64,000 nt of DNA from an uncultured Mucilaginibacter sp. (lineage in GTDB: Bacteria > Bacteroidota > Bacteroidia > Sphingobacteriales > Sphingobacteriaceae), in contig NZ_CAJYGQ010000006.1 in assembly GCF_913773635.1 (NCBI RefSeq), positions 186,001-250,000 on the forward strand, written 5' to 3'. Position 1 is the first letter of the stretch. The number at the start of each line of letters is the position of its first letter. Both the position numbers and the translations under genes were made by a program. A model generated the notes under the pieces. That model was given only the letters and a program-made list of their open reading frames with translations. It was not told the origin of the DNA and ran no database searches. Shown here one piece after another: positions 1 to 10,755 of the stretch.

Positions 1-155
1 TTAATTGATGAGGAGTTGTAGGTAAACCAGGCATCAAAACCTTCCTTAAATTGATGATTTATATTATCACAATTGTGTTAACAAACGTCTTTATTTAAAT
101 TAAGTTAACAATACGCCGATTATTATAGCTATCTTGCCCGCTTATTAATAATATA
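1..155. other. Window edge and csp upstream region
   Basis: No complete gene lies here. On the + strand the first seven codons read LIDEEL and then TAG (19-21), which could be the last residues of a gene entering from the left. On the - strand an ATG at 34 opens a short frame (MPGLPTTPHQ) that runs off the edge. Neither can be confirmed from this window. The AT-rich remainder presumably holds the promoter and untranslated leader of the cold-shock gene, but no clear TAnnTTTG box was found. Confidence 0.3.
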
Positions 156-347
156 ATGCAAAAAGAAGGAACAGTAAAATTTTTCAACACCGAAAAAGGT
201 TTTGGATTCATTTCACAGAATGGCGGAGACGACGTTTTCGTACATTCAACCGGCCTTATCGATCAGGTTCGTGAAAACGACCAGGTTACTTTCGAGGTTG
301 AGCAGGGCCGTAAAGGTCCTAATGCGGTAAATGTAAGAGTAGTATAA
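156..347 (+). CDS. csp: Cold-shock domain protein
   Basis: This is a single-domain cold-shock protein of 63 residues, slightly shorter than the usual 65-70. It should act in the cytoplasm as a single-stranded RNA/DNA-binding chaperone that melts secondary structure in mRNA. Both nucleic-acid-binding motifs are present: RNP1 as KGFGFI at residues 14-19 and RNP2 as DVFVH at 26-30. The protein ends in the normal last strand of the five-stranded barrel ([10 protein letters not shown]). It is a single-gene unit: a strong hairpin follows within 25 bases and the next gene is on the other strand. The ATG at 156 is the only sensible start. Whether it is cold-induced or constitutive cannot be told from sequence. 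Confidence 0.95.
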   Translation: MQKEGTVKFFNTEKGFGFISQNGGDDVFVHSTGLIDQVRENDQVTFEVEQGRKGPNAVNVRVV

Positions 348-370
348 CACACTATAAAAATTTAATCGTT

Positions 371-402
371 AAAGCACTTGTCGTTTCGGCAGGTGCTTTT
401 TT
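371..402 (+). terminator. Intrinsic terminator of csp
   Basis: An imperfect 13-bp stem (AAAGCACTTGTCG pairing with CGGCAGGTGCTTT, two G-U pairs) with a TTT loop is followed by a T run. It sits just after the csp stop codon. Confidence 0.85.
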
Positions 403-421
403 GTTAGGCGTTTAAACAGCA

Positions 422-455
422 AAAAGCCCTGCCAACTTACATTGGCAGGGCTTTT
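422..455 (-). terminator. Terminator of manC
   Basis: A perfect 14-bp stem (AAAAGCCCTGCCAA / TTGGCAGGGCTTTT) with a 6-base loop lies about 20 bases beyond the manC stop. It is A/T-flanked on both sides, so it could also back up the csp terminator. Confidence 0.85.
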
Positions 456-476
456 AGTTAGCTTTAAAAGCGGTAA

Positions 477-1562
477 TTATATATACTTTGTACCAAACTT
501 TTGTTTTACATCGGCAACAACCTGTTTTACGTTTTGCTCATCCTCTTTAGGGCAAATAAGCAATGTATTGTTTGATTCAACAACAATGTAGTCATGCAGG
601 CCTTTTAAAATTACTAGCTTATCATCAGGTACGTTAACCATACAGTTTGATGAATCGTACATGATAACTTTCTCTGCCGGTATAACAGCATTTCCAACAT
701 AGTCTTTCTCAACAAGCTGATAAACTGATGCCCATGTACCTAAATCGCTCCAGCCAAACTCTGAAGGCAATACGTAAACATTATCAGCTTTTTCCATAAT
801 TCCGTAATCAATAGAGATATTGGTGCAGCGCTGGTAAGCATTATGTACGTGAGGTTTCTCGTTATCACTGTTATATACACTGCGGGCTTCAGCAAAAATT
901 TCGTGCATATCAGGCAGGTACTTGTCAAATGCGCTTACAATTGCCTTGGCCGACCATATGAATATACCTGCATTCCACAAAAAGTCGCCGCTTTGAATGA
1001 AGGTTTTAGCAATCTCAAGTGTTGGTTTCTCTGTAAAGGTTTTAACCTTATGAAACTTATCATCAATTACTTCCTCATTATATTGGATATAACCGTAACC
1101 GGTATCAGGGCGCGATGGCATAATACCAAGTGTTACCAGGCATTTATGCTCTTCTGCAGTTTTCAATGATGCCTCAATGCTTTCAATAAAGCCGGCTTCA
1201 TTAAGTATCAGGTGATCTGACGGCGCTACCACAATTACGGCATCAGGGTTAAGGCTTTCAATTTTGTAGCAACCATATGCTACACAAGGTGCAGTGTTGC
1301 GCATAACCGGCTCAGTCAAAATTTGCGAGTCGGTCATATCTGGTAATTGCGTTTTAACCAGATCTGTATAAATTTCGTTGGTTACAACGTAAATATTTTC
1401 CTTAGGACAAATCTTTAAGAAACGCTCGTAAGTGTTTTGAATTAAGGTTTTTCCGGTTCCTAAAATGTCTATAAACTGTTTAGGGTGTGAGGTACGGCTA
1501 ATAGGCCAAAAACGGCTACCTATACCACCTGCCATAATGATGGCATAATAGTTTTTATTCAT
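477..1562 (-). CDS. manC: Mannose-1-phosphate guanylyltransferase
   Basis: The product should make GDP-mannose from mannose 1-phosphate and GTP, feeding mannose, fucose or related sugars into surface glycans. The 361-residue protein is the single-function form: it has the nucleotidyltransferase domain but lacks the C-terminal phosphomannose isomerase cupin of ~470-residue bifunctional enzymes. The nucleotide-binding signature is near the N terminus (IMAGGIGSRFWPISR, then HPKQF). The sugar-phosphate region contains FTEKP and FLWNAGIFIW. It is transcribed alone, divergently from recQ, with its own terminator. It lies about 6.5 kb from the polysaccharide locus, so it may supply it, but GDP-mannose is also used elsewhere. 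Family assignment is firm; the destination of the product is inferred. Confidence 0.93.
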   Translation of the reverse strand: MNKNYYAIIMAGGIGSRFWPISRTSHPKQFIDILGTGKTLIQNTYERFLKICPKENIYVVTNEIYTDLVKTQLPDMTDSQILTEPVMRNTAPCVAYGCYKIESLNPDAVIVVAPSDHLILNEAGFIESIEASLKTAEEHKCLVTLGIMPSRPDTGYGYIQYNEEVIDDKFHKVKTFTEKPTLEIAKTFIQSGDFLWNAGIFIWSAKAIVSAFDKYLPDMHEIFAEARSVYNSDNEKPHVHNAYQRCTNISIDYGIMEKADNVYVLPSEFGWSDLGTWASVYQLVEKDYVGNAVIPAEKVIMYDSSNCMVNVPDDKLVILKGLHDYIVVESNNTLLICPKEDEQNVKQVVADVKQKFGTKYI

Positions 1563-1797
1563 GGTGATGCAGAATGTGATTAAGTGGTGACACTGCGGTC
1601 AAATTTGTAAAAAATATTCGGTTTTAATAATAAAAAACCGTTATATTTAGTTATTGATTATTGAAGGTACAAACACAAAAAAATCATAGAAGTTTAATAT
1701 TTTATTAAAGTTCCGTAGCCCTTGTGCAATTTTTTGTTATTTTGTATTACTTAAGTTATATAATTAAGAAAAAACTTCATCTTTTCTCTAATATAAA
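1563..1797. promoter_or_regulatory. Divergent manC/recQ intergenic region
   Basis: This 235-base AT-rich gap must carry the promoters of two divergent genes. A palindromic CAAATTTG at 1600-1607 is one mismatch from a TAnnTTTG box on either strand. No convincing full promoter is visible. Confidence 0.3.
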
Positions 1798-3993
1798 ATG
1801 ATCGAAACAAAGAAGTCTCTTTTTGATAACCTGCAAAATTTTTTCGGATTCGATAATTTTAAAGGTGAGCAAGAAGCGATCATAACCAACATCATGGCCG
1901 GTAATGACACCTTCGTTATTATGCCAACCGGCGGCGGTAAATCTATGTGTTATCAACTTCCGGCCTTAATGACGGAAGGAACTGCAATTGTAATTTCTCC
2001 ACTTATAGCCCTGATGAAAAATCAGGTTGACCAGTTAAGAGCTTTTTGTAACTCAGACAGTGTTGCCCATTTCCTTAATTCATCTTTAACAAAAACCGAA
2101 ACAGCAAAAGTTAAAGAGGATGTGTTAGCCGGCAAAACCAAACTTTTATACGTAGCCCCCGAATCATTAACCAAACAAGACAATATTGATTTTTTACGCC
2201 TCAACAAACTCTCATTCGTAGCAGTTGATGAAGCGCACTGTATTTCTGAATGGGGTCATGACTTCAGGCCTGAATACCGTAAGATAAGGCAGGTAATTGC
2301 CAACCTTGGCGAAAATATTCCTATCATCGCCCTTACAGCTACGGCTACGCCAAAGGTTCAGCATGATATTCAAAAGAACCTGCAAATGAACAATGCAACG
2401 GTGTATAAATCATCGTTCAACCGTTCAAACTTATATTACGAGGTGCGGGCAAAGCGCAACGTTTTAAAAGAGATCATTAAATTTATTAAGCAGCATCAGG
2501 GTAAATCAGGTATTGTTTATTGCCTTAGCCGTAAAAAGGTTGAGGAGGTTGCCGAAGCGTTAAAGCTAAACGGTATTAAAGCATTACCCTACCATGCCGG
2601 CCTGGATGCCAAGGTACGTGCCGAAACGCAGGATAAGTTTTTGATGGAAGATGCCGATGTTATTGTAGCTACAATTGCATTTGGTATGGGCATTGATAAA
2701 CCTGATGTGCGTTATGTTATACACCACGATGTGCCAAAAAGTATGGAAGGTTATTATCAGGAAACCGGCCGTGCAGGGCGCGATGGAGGCGAAGGTATAT
2801 GCGTAGCTTTCTATTCAGAAAAGGATGTAGATAAGCTGCAGAAATTTATGAAGGATAAACCGGTTTCAGAACGTGAAATTGGTACGCAGATACTTAAAGA
2901 AGTTATTGATTACGCCGAATCGGCGGTTTGCCGCCGTAAGCAAATATTGCATTACTTTGGTGAGGATTTTGACGCTGGTAAATGCAATTGCATGTGTGAT
3001 AATTGCAGTTCTGATCGTCAGTTTTTTGATGGTGAAGCACAACTGCACCGTGCACTAAGCATGATTAAGCAATTGGGCGAAAAGTTTGATGACCATCACA
3101 TCACCAGTGTGTTGATGGGTACTGATGGCCCGCATGTGCATCATTATGAGCACCACTTGCTTGATATATTCGGTTCGGGCAAGGAAGATGGTGAAAATCT
3201 ATGGCGGTCACTTATACGCCAGGCCATGCTTGATAACTTTTTATCAAAAGATATTGATAATTACGGTTTGCTGCGTCTTACCGAAAAAGGTCATAACTTT
3301 TTGGAGAACCCTTACAGCATTCGCTTTGTGCTTAACAAGCCTATGGAAGCTGCTGACGAAGATGACTCGGAAGATGGGCCTAAACAGGGTGGAGGAGCGC
3401 TTGATTCGCAATTATTGCAAATGCTCAAGGATCTTCGTAAAAAAATAGCAAAGCAAAAAAATCTCCCTCCGTTTGTCATTTTCCAGGATCCATCATTAGA
3501 GGAGATGTGCACGCACTACCCGGTCTCAACTGATGAGCTTAAGCAAATATCAGGTGTAGGTGCAGGTAAGGCGGCCAAATTTGGCACACCTTTTATTGAA
3601 GTCATCAAAAAATATGTAGAAGATAATGATATTGACCGTCCGGTTGATATGGTTATTAAAAGTGCGGCTAATAAATCTGCACTCAAAGTTTACATCATTC
3701 AAAACATTGATCGTCATCTTGATCTGGAAGATATTGCTGCATCAAAAGGACTCACTTACGAAGAAATTTTGCGTGAAATTGAATCGATAGTGAACTCGGG
3801 TACAAAGCTTAACCTTAATTACTACATTGATGAAGTAATTGATGAAGACAAGCAGGATGAAGTTTATGATTACTTCCGTAGCGCCGAAATAGATTCAATT
3901 GATCATGCATTGCTTGATTTGGGAATAAACGATTATACGCGCGAAGAAATTCAATTGATGCGTATTAAGTTCATGTCTGAATTAGGAAACTAA
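1798..3993 (+). CDS. recQ: ATP-dependent DNA helicase RecQ
   Basis: This 3'-5' superfamily 2 helicase unwinds forks, flaps and recombination intermediates. Walker A is PTGGGKS at residues 43-49, motif II is DEAH at 144-147, and motif VI is QETGRAGRDG at 321-330. The RecQ zinc module is visible, with C378 and the C396-C403 cluster ending in CDNC. It is followed by the RQC winged helix and an HRDC domain around residues 525-600. At 731 residues it is longer than E. coli RecQ (about 610). The extra C-terminal ~120 residues contain helix-turn-helix-like segments (HLDLEDIAASKGLTYEEIL), an extension known in Bacteroidota RecQ proteins. It is monocistronic, with a terminator after it. Confidence 0.97.
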   Translation: MIETKKSLFDNLQNFFGFDNFKGEQEAIITNIMAGNDTFVIMPTGGGKSMCYQLPALMTEGTAIVISPLIALMKNQVDQLRAFCNSDSVAHFLNSSLTKTETAKVKEDVLAGKTKLLYVAPESLTKQDNIDFLRLNKLSFVAVDEAHCISEWGHDFRPEYRKIRQVIANLGENIPIIALTATATPKVQHDIQKNLQMNNATVYKSSFNRSNLYYEVRAKRNVLKEIIKFIKQHQGKSGIVYCLSRKKVEEVAEALKLNGIKALPYHAGLDAKVRAETQDKFLMEDADVIVATIAFGMGIDKPDVRYVIHHDVPKSMEGYYQETGRAGRDGGEGICVAFYSEKDVDKLQKFMKDKPVSEREIGTQILKEVIDYAESAVCRRKQILHYFGEDFDAGKCNCMCDNCSSDRQFFDGEAQLHRALSMIKQLGEKFDDHHITSVLMGTDGPHVHHYEHHLLDIFGSGKEDGENLWRSLIRQAMLDNFLSKDIDNYGLLRLTEKGHNFLENPYSIRFVLNKPMEAADEDDSEDGPKQGGGALDSQLLQMLKDLRKKIAKQKNLPPFVIFQDPSLEEMCTHYPVSTDELKQISGVGAGKAAKFGTPFIEVIKKYVEDNDIDRPVDMVIKSAANKSALKVYIIQNIDRHLDLEDIAASKGLTYEEILREIESIVNSGTKLNLNYYIDEVIDEDKQDEVYDYFRSAEIDSIDHALLDLGINDYTREEIQLMRIKFMSELGN

Positions 3994-4010
3994 ACTCACT
4001 TTCATAAAAT

Positions 4011-4042
4011 AAAAAAGGAATTCATTTATGAATTCCTTTTTT
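4011..4042 (+). terminator. Terminator of recQ
   Basis: The stem AAAAAAGGAATTC / GAATTCCTTTTTT with an eight-T run follows the recQ stop by 18 bases. Confidence 0.85.
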
Positions 4043-4094
4043 TTGTGTTTAATAGTTCGATATGCAAATAATTGACTCTCCTATAAAGTTTCAC

Positions 4095-4129
4095 AAAAAA
4101 AAGGCTGCAATAACTATTGCAGCCTTTTT
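4095..4129 (-). terminator. Terminator of gap
   Basis: The stem AGGCTGCAATA / TATTGCAGCCT is A-rich on the left, which gives a long U run when read on the minus strand. It lies 18 bases past the gap stop codon. Confidence 0.85.
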
Positions 4130-4146
4130 CAATCTATTTGCTAAGA

Positions 4147-6001
<1,855 letters not shown>

Positions 6002-6026
6002 GTATTGTATAGCTTTGGTAGGCGCG

Positions 6027-6055
6027 CAAATATAACAACTTTGACGGCTTATCAA
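6027..6055 (-). promoter_or_regulatory. Promoter of the kinase-like/gap operon
   Basis: On the minus strand, TTG (6053-6055) is followed after 18 bases by TATATTTG (6027-6034), a full match to the Bacteroidota -33/-7 promoter. Transcription should start near 6020, about 20 bases before the ATG at 6001. Confidence 0.6.
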
Positions 6056-6144
6056 TCTATAAATTCATCTCAATTGTGTAATTTTTACACCATTATTTAT
6101 TATCAAATAACAGCTACTTATATTAACTCTATTTTTCGTAAAAA

Positions 6145-6177
6145 TTGTATAACAATATGTATAAAAATGTATACTTG
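6145..6177 (+). promoter_or_regulatory. Possible promoter of the Nudix regulator
   Basis: TTG (6145-6147), 22 bases, then TATACTTG (6170-6177), one mismatch from TAnnTTTG. It lies about 67 bases before the start codon. Confidence 0.35.
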
Positions 6178-6243
6178 CATATAACTATACTAAGAAAAGC
6201 ATTTAGGCGTAAGCGGCCTTTCACTAAAAACCTTTAAGTAGTC

Positions 6244-6945
6244 TTGGAAGAAAAATTGGTTAAGTTTGAATCGGCATTCTCGATTGATTGTGTAATATTC
6301 GGGTTTGAGGCCGGTGAATTGAAGATTTTGCTTATTGAACGGAAAGATAATCCATTCAAAGACTGGCTGGCCTTGCCCGGCGACCTTGTGAAAAATCATG
6401 AAGGGATAGAGGAATCAGCCGAACGTATATTATATGAACTTACCGGTTTGCGTGATTTACATATGGAGCAGTTCCATACGTTTGGCGATGTAAACAGGCA
6501 CCCGCGCGGGCGGATTATCACTGTTGCGTATTACGCTTTAATACGCATTGATGGGCAGCGTGAACTTAAGCCTGGTAATTTTGCAAAAAAGGCACTTTGG
6601 CACAGCGTGAATGATTTACCTAAGCTAGCCTATGACCACACTGAAATTTTTAAAACCGGTTTTACCAAGTTAAGAAGACGCTTAAGTTACCAGCCTATTG
6701 CTTACGAGTTGCTGCCCGAAAAATTTACGCTCACGCAGCTTCAGCAGTTGTATGAAGCTATTTTGAACAAAAAACTTGACAAGCGGAATTTCCGAAAAAA
6801 AATGTTGAGCTACGGATTTTTAAAGGAGCTTGATGAAAAGCAAAAGAACGTATCATTCAGAGCAGCCAAGTTATATAAATTTGATCGCAGGAAATACAGC
6901 AAAATTTTCCAGAACGAACTCGGAGTTGATATCGATAACCCATAA
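6244..6945 (+). CDS. Nudix-domain transcriptional regulator, NrtR-like
   Basis: This 233-residue protein has an N-terminal Nudix fold (about 1-140) and a C-terminal winged-helix part (about 150-225, ending FDRRKYSKIFQNE). That is the layout of the NrtR/AraR family, in which the Nudix domain senses a sugar or ADP-ribose ligand and the C terminus binds DNA. The Nudix box (about 46-69) is degenerate. Where hydrolases have RExxEExG this has RILYELTG (61-68), losing two metal-binding Glu, so hydrolysis is unlikely. It sits between two BadF/BadG paralogs and divergent from the one linked to gap, so those are the likely targets (inferred). The apparent start is TTG at 6244; no ATG fits upstream in frame. 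Confidence 0.8.
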   Translation: MEEKLVKFESAFSIDCVIFGFEAGELKILLIERKDNPFKDWLALPGDLVKNHEGIEESAERILYELTGLRDLHMEQFHTFGDVNRHPRGRIITVAYYALIRIDGQRELKPGNFAKKALWHSVNDLPKLAYDHTEIFKTGFTKLRRRLSYQPIAYELLPEKFTLTQLQQLYEAILNKKLDKRNFRKKMLSYGFLKELDEKQKNVSFRAAKLYKFDRRKYSKIFQNELGVDIDNP

Positions 6946-6972
6946 AAAAAGCGCTTAAAAAGCGCTTTTTTT
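6944..6972. terminator. Bidirectional terminator between convergent genes
   Basis: AAAAAAAGCGCTT / AAGCGCTTTTTTT is symmetrical and serves both the Nudix regulator (+) and the second kinase gene (-). It overlaps the last base or two of the regulator's stop codon. Confidence 0.85.
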
Positions 6973-6985
6973 ATGGATAGTCTCA

Positions 6986-7837
6986 TTATTCGTTTTCAAG
7001 GTGGAATTTCACCAGGTTATCTATAGGCGAGCGAATGATGTTCCCCATCTGCATGCCGTTTTCTAAAACTACTTCTTCTAACACGTTGCGGAAATTGTAT
7101 CCTACCGAACCAATGCAGTTAAACGTATAATTTTTATAGTTTGGATAGTGGGTAACCAGGTTGCGGAAAAAATCGTCAAACGATGATTTAACCAAATTGC
7201 GCATGTATTCTAAATGAACGTTGCTGTTATCATAAACAAATTTACTGAAGCCGGCACAAAACCTGTTAGCCAGGGGCTGCGAGTAAACTCTGTCGTTTAC
7301 GTCATCGGGTGTTAAATGGTAAGTTTCCCAAAAAACCTTACGTACGCTTTCGGGCATATAACCACGTAGGTAATCAACCAGCAATTTTTTGCCAATGTAG
7401 CAGCCACTGCCTTCATCACCTAATATATAAGCTCCCGAATCAATGTTGTGTGCAACGTCATACCCATCATAAATACATGAGTTTGTTCCGGTACCTAATA
7501 TTGCGGCAAACCCTTCTTTGCGACCTAACAAAGCGCGGGCCGCAGCAAGTAAGTCATGACCTATGTTGATCTTAGCTTGCGTAAAAACGCGGCTCATGCC
7601 ATCTTTTACAATGTCGCGTTTCTCATCGGTTGAACAACCTGCACCGTAGTAATTAACTTCGGTGAGTTTGTCTTTATCTAAATCGGCAGGTAGGTTATCG
7701 GTTAACGACTTGACTATATAGTCGCTGCTTACAAAGTAAGGATTGTAACCTTCAGTATTAAAGTAGGATTTTTTTCCCTCGTCGTTAACAAGGCACCAGT
7801 TTGTTTTTGTTGAGCCGCCGTCGGCAATTAATTTCAT
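6986..7837 (-). CDS. BadF/BadG-type ATPase, probable N-acetylglucosamine kinase
   Basis: This is the intact paralog of the gene at 5153-6001. It is predicted to phosphorylate an amino sugar such as N-acetylglucosamine using ATP in the cytoplasm. Starting at the ATG at 7837 it has 283 residues and begins MKLIADGGSTKTNW, the canonical phosphate-1 loop with metal-binding D6. The phosphate-2 loop is LGTGTNSCIYDG, followed by LGDEGSGCYIGKKLL. The frame is open back to 7915, but those 26 residues do not resemble the family and are rejected. It is single, convergent with the regulator. Substrate is inferred from family only. Confidence 0.82.
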   Translation of the reverse strand: MKLIADGGSTKTNWCLVNDEGKKSYFNTEGYNPYFVSSDYIVKSLTDNLPADLDKDKLTEVNYYGAGCSTDEKRDIVKDGMSRVFTQAKINIGHDLLAAARALLGRKEGFAAILGTGTNSCIYDGYDVAHNIDSGAYILGDEGSGCYIGKKLLVDYLRGYMPESVRKVFWETYHLTPDDVNDRVYSQPLANRFCAGFSKFVYDNSNVHLEYMRNLVKSSFDDFFRNLVTHYPNYKNYTFNCIGSVGYNFRNVLEEVVLENGMQMGNIIRSPIDNLVKFHLENE

Positions 7838-8040
7838 AAGGCTTTTATAATTAAGTCGGGATAAATGTAAAACATCCCAATGTTTAAAAAAAATTAAATG
7901 ATGTAAAAAATACACTATGTACCATATTTTCTTTTAAAATCGATTTAAAATCAATTAAGAGAAAATTGTAGCTTTTTTAAAAACCTTTTTTTGTCATCAA
8001 TGTTTTTCGTGCATTAATTAAGGTAGTAAATAAATACCTC

Positions 8041-8048
8041 TATATTTG
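8041..8048 (+). promoter_or_regulatory. -7 promoter element of the sugar dehydrogenase
   Basis: TATATTTG matches TAnnTTTG exactly and lies 31 bases before the ATG. No clear TTG box is found 17-23 bases upstream, so the call rests on the -7 element. Confidence 0.45.
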
Positions 8049-8079
8049 CAACATCTACCTTACGTGCTCCTGTGTTAGA

Positions 8080-9414
8080 ATGAACGAACAAAACGATTCT
8101 CTGCCTTTACTTAAATCGGTTAATTTTGATAATGTATTAATAGCTGTTATTGGCTTAGGATACGTTGGTTTACCCTTAGCAGTTGAATTTGCAAGCAAGT
8201 TTCCTGTTACAGGTTTTGATCATTCCGCATTTAGGGTGAACGAGCTGTTAAGTGGTTTTGACAAAACTCAGGAGATACAAAGCCAGCAACTTAAAGCCGT
8301 TATCACTGATAATATAAATGCTAATGGCTTATATGTAACCTCAAAAGCAGACAGCCTGGCAGAAAGCAATATTTATATAATTGCAGTACCTACACCTACA
8401 GATAAGCACAACCGCCCTGATTTACGATTAATAAGGGAGGCAAGTGAGACCGTTGGTAGATATTTAAAGCCTGGCGACTTGGTTATATATGAATCGACAG
8501 TTTATCCGGGTGTTACAGAGGAAATTTGTGTGCCGATACTTGAGGCGGCATCAGGTTTAAAATTCAATATTGATTTTTTTGCCGGTTATTCGCCCGAACG
8601 GATAAATCCGGGAGACAAGGTACATACGCTTACCAACATTATTAAAGTAACATCAGGATCAACGCCTCAAGTTGCCGAATTTGTAGATCAACTTTACAAA
8701 ACAATAGTGCAGGCCGGTACTCATAAAGCACCCAGTATAAAAGTTGCCGAGGCCTGTAAAGTTATCGAAAATTCGCAACGGGATATTAACATTGCCTTTG
8801 TAAACGAAATAGCAAAAATATTTAACATCTTAGATATTGACACGCAGGCCGTTTTGGAAGCCGCAGGTACCAAATGGAACTTCCTTAAATTCCAACCAGG
8901 ACTAGTAGGAGGGCACTGTACCGGTGTTGACCCATACTACCTGGCACAAAAGGCGCAGGAGGTAGGTTATCATCCAGAAATTATTTTAGCCGGCCGCCGT
9001 ATCAATGATGGAATGGGCACTTATGTGGCTCAGGAAGTGATTAAGTTGATGATAAAAAACAACATTGGCGTTAAGCATGCCAATGTGTTGGTACTTGGGT
9101 TTACATTTAAAGAGAACTGCCCAGATGTACGTAACACCCGGGTTATTGATATTATACGTACCTTAGAAGAGTACGATACACGTTGCGAAGTTTATGATCC
9201 CTGGGCTAACCCTATTGAGGTAGAAGCAGAATATAGCTTAGCAATTCATAATAAAATAGATAGTTTAAGCGGAAGTTATGATGCTATAGTCTTAGCTGTT
9301 GCACATCAAGAATTTCTATCTTTAAATATCAGTAATTTAAAGCGATTACAACATGCGGTTGTTTATGATATTAAGAGTATTTTGCCGGCAAGTATAAGTT
9401 CGGGCAGACTATAG
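8080..9414 (+). CDS. Nucleotide sugar dehydrogenase (UDP-HexNAc 6-dehydrogenase type)
   Basis: This NAD-dependent four-electron dehydrogenase oxidises C6 of a UDP sugar to the uronic acid. The dinucleotide site is VIGLGYVGLP (residues 24-32). The catalytic Cys lies in GGHCTGVDPYYLA, and the middle-domain segment EACKVIENSQRDINIAFVNE is typical. The HCTGVDPYYL form and the 444-residue length fit the TviB/WbpA branch, which acts on UDP-GlcNAc or UDP-GalNAc, better than plain UDP-glucose dehydrogenase. That substrate call is inferred. It is the first gene of the polysaccharide locus and has its own promoter element. It would supply an acidic amino sugar for the repeat unit. Confidence 0.88.
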   Translation: MNEQNDSLPLLKSVNFDNVLIAVIGLGYVGLPLAVEFASKFPVTGFDHSAFRVNELLSGFDKTQEIQSQQLKAVITDNINANGLYVTSKADSLAESNIYIIAVPTPTDKHNRPDLRLIREASETVGRYLKPGDLVIYESTVYPGVTEEICVPILEAASGLKFNIDFFAGYSPERINPGDKVHTLTNIIKVTSGSTPQVAEFVDQLYKTIVQAGTHKAPSIKVAEACKVIENSQRDINIAFVNEIAKIFNILDIDTQAVLEAAGTKWNFLKFQPGLVGGHCTGVDPYYLAQKAQEVGYHPEIILAGRRINDGMGTYVAQEVIKLMIKNNIGVKHANVLVLGFTFKENCPDVRNTRVIDIIRTLEEYDTRCEVYDPWANPIEVEAEYSLAIHNKIDSLSGSYDAIVLAVAHQEFLSLNISNLKRLQHAVVYDIKSILPASISSGRL

Positions 9415-9555
9415 GCAATATCTTATTAACATTACGCTTCTGCAATTTTGCCATAACTAAATACAAATTACTTTTGAATAGCATACAGTTAGGTCCTAAA
9501 TTCAGTAAAATAACTGTTTTAAATAACTAGCATAGAATTTAATATAAACTACTTA

Positions 9556-10656
9556 ATGAACAAACCATACGATTATTTAATAGTAGGATCTGGATTGTTT
9601 GGAGCCGTGTTTGCGCATGAAGCCAAAAAAAGAGGTAAACGATGTTTGGTAATTGACAAGCGTAATCATTCGGGTGGCAATATTCAATGTGAAATCGTTG
9701 AAGGTATAAATGTGCACAAGTACGGCGCACATATATTTCATACTAACGATAAACTAATTTGGGATTATGTAAATTCATTCGTTGAGTTTAACAGATATAC
9801 CAATAGCCCGTTGGCGGTTTTTGAAAATGAAATGTATAATCTGCCGTTCAATATGAACACCTTTTATCAATTATGGAAGGTAAGAACGCCTAACGAGGTA
9901 AAAGCTATTATTCAAGCTCAGATTGACGAGTCTGGTACTAAAGATCCACAAAATTTAGAGGAACAGGCTATATCGTTAGTAGGCACTGACATTTATTACA
10001 AACTTATTAAAGGTTATACCGAAAAGCAATGGGGCAGGGATGCTAATGACTTGCCTGCATTTATCATCAAGAGATTACCCGTACGCTTTACTTATGACAA
10101 TAATTACTTCAATGATAAGTATCAGGGTATACCAATTGGTGGCTATAATAAACTTACCGAAGGCTTATTGAATGGTATTGACGTTAAATTGAACGTTGAT
10201 TACTTTGCAAACAGAACCGAATGGGATGCACAAGCAGAAAATATTGTTTTTACAGGAAAAATTGATGAGTTTTATGGTTACCGCTTTGGTCAGTTGCAGT
10301 ACCGAAGCCTTAGGTTTGAACATACAACTCTGGATATTGACAACTACCAGGGGAATGCTGTTGTGAATTACACAGAGCGCCATATACCATATACGCGTAT
10401 TATAGAGCATAAGCATTTTGAATTTGGCACTCAACCAAAAACGGTTATTACAAAGGAATATCCCGAAGAATGGAACATTGAAAAAGAACCATATTATCCA
10501 ATTAATGATGTTTATAATACGGAAATTTATAAAAAATATGAAGCCTTGGCCAAGGCCGATAACCATATTGTATTTGGTGGCCGATTGGCTGAATACAAGT
10601 ACTATGATATGCACCAAGTAATAGGTTCGGCCTTAAAAAAATGCCAGTTAATTTAA
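9556..10656 (+). CDS. glf: UDP-galactopyranose mutase
   Basis: This flavoenzyme interconverts UDP-galactopyranose and UDP-galactofuranose. The N terminus carries the FAD-binding GSGLFG (residues 11-16) and an acidic-end strand, CLVIDKRNHSGGN. The GLF signature YTEKQWGRD and the C-terminal GGRLAEYKYYDMHQV segment are present. The 366-residue length is normal. It ends in a terminator, so it is transcribed apart from the export genes that follow. It implies galactofuranose in the polysaccharide, in line with a galactofuranosyltransferase-like gene at 21452-22357. Confidence 0.95.
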   Translation: MNKPYDYLIVGSGLFGAVFAHEAKKRGKRCLVIDKRNHSGGNIQCEIVEGINVHKYGAHIFHTNDKLIWDYVNSFVEFNRYTNSPLAVFENEMYNLPFNMNTFYQLWKVRTPNEVKAIIQAQIDESGTKDPQNLEEQAISLVGTDIYYKLIKGYTEKQWGRDANDLPAFIIKRLPVRFTYDNNYFNDKYQGIPIGGYNKLTEGLLNGIDVKLNVDYFANRTEWDAQAENIVFTGKIDEFYGYRFGQLQYRSLRFEHTTLDIDNYQGNAVVNYTERHIPYTRIIEHKHFEFGTQPKTVITKEYPEEWNIEKEPYYPINDVYNTEIYKKYEALAKADNHIVFGGRLAEYKYYDMHQVIGSALKKCQLI

Positions 10657-10666
10657 AAACTACATT

Positions 10667-10706
10667 AAAAACAAATAAAAGGTGTTAAAACCTTTATTTG
10701 TTTTTC
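10667..10706 (+). terminator. Terminator after glf
   Basis: AAAACAAATAAAAGG pairs with CCTTTATTTGTTTT (one bulged A) around an 8-base loop, followed by T residues. Confidence 0.7.
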
Positions 10707-10731
10707 TATTACAAAAAACATGTTATTTTTG
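10697..10731 (+). promoter_or_regulatory. Promoter of the capsule export operon
   Basis: TTTG (10697-10700), 23 bases, then TATTTTTG (10724-10731), a full TAnnTTTG match. The predicted start site near 10738 lies downstream of the first in-frame ATG (10720), which decides against that ATG as the translation start. Confidence 0.5.
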
Positions 10732-10755
10732 GAATATATATTTAAAACCTCTACT

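Noticed and set aside
10165-10617. A 150-codon minus-strand open frame
   Set aside because: It is fully inside glf on the opposite strand and shows hydrophobic low-complexity translation only; glf is supported by family motifs.
10720-10755. ATG at 10720 as start of the Wza-like gene
   Set aside because: It precedes the likely transcription start, and the added residues (MLFLEYIFKTST) do not look like part of a lipoprotein signal.
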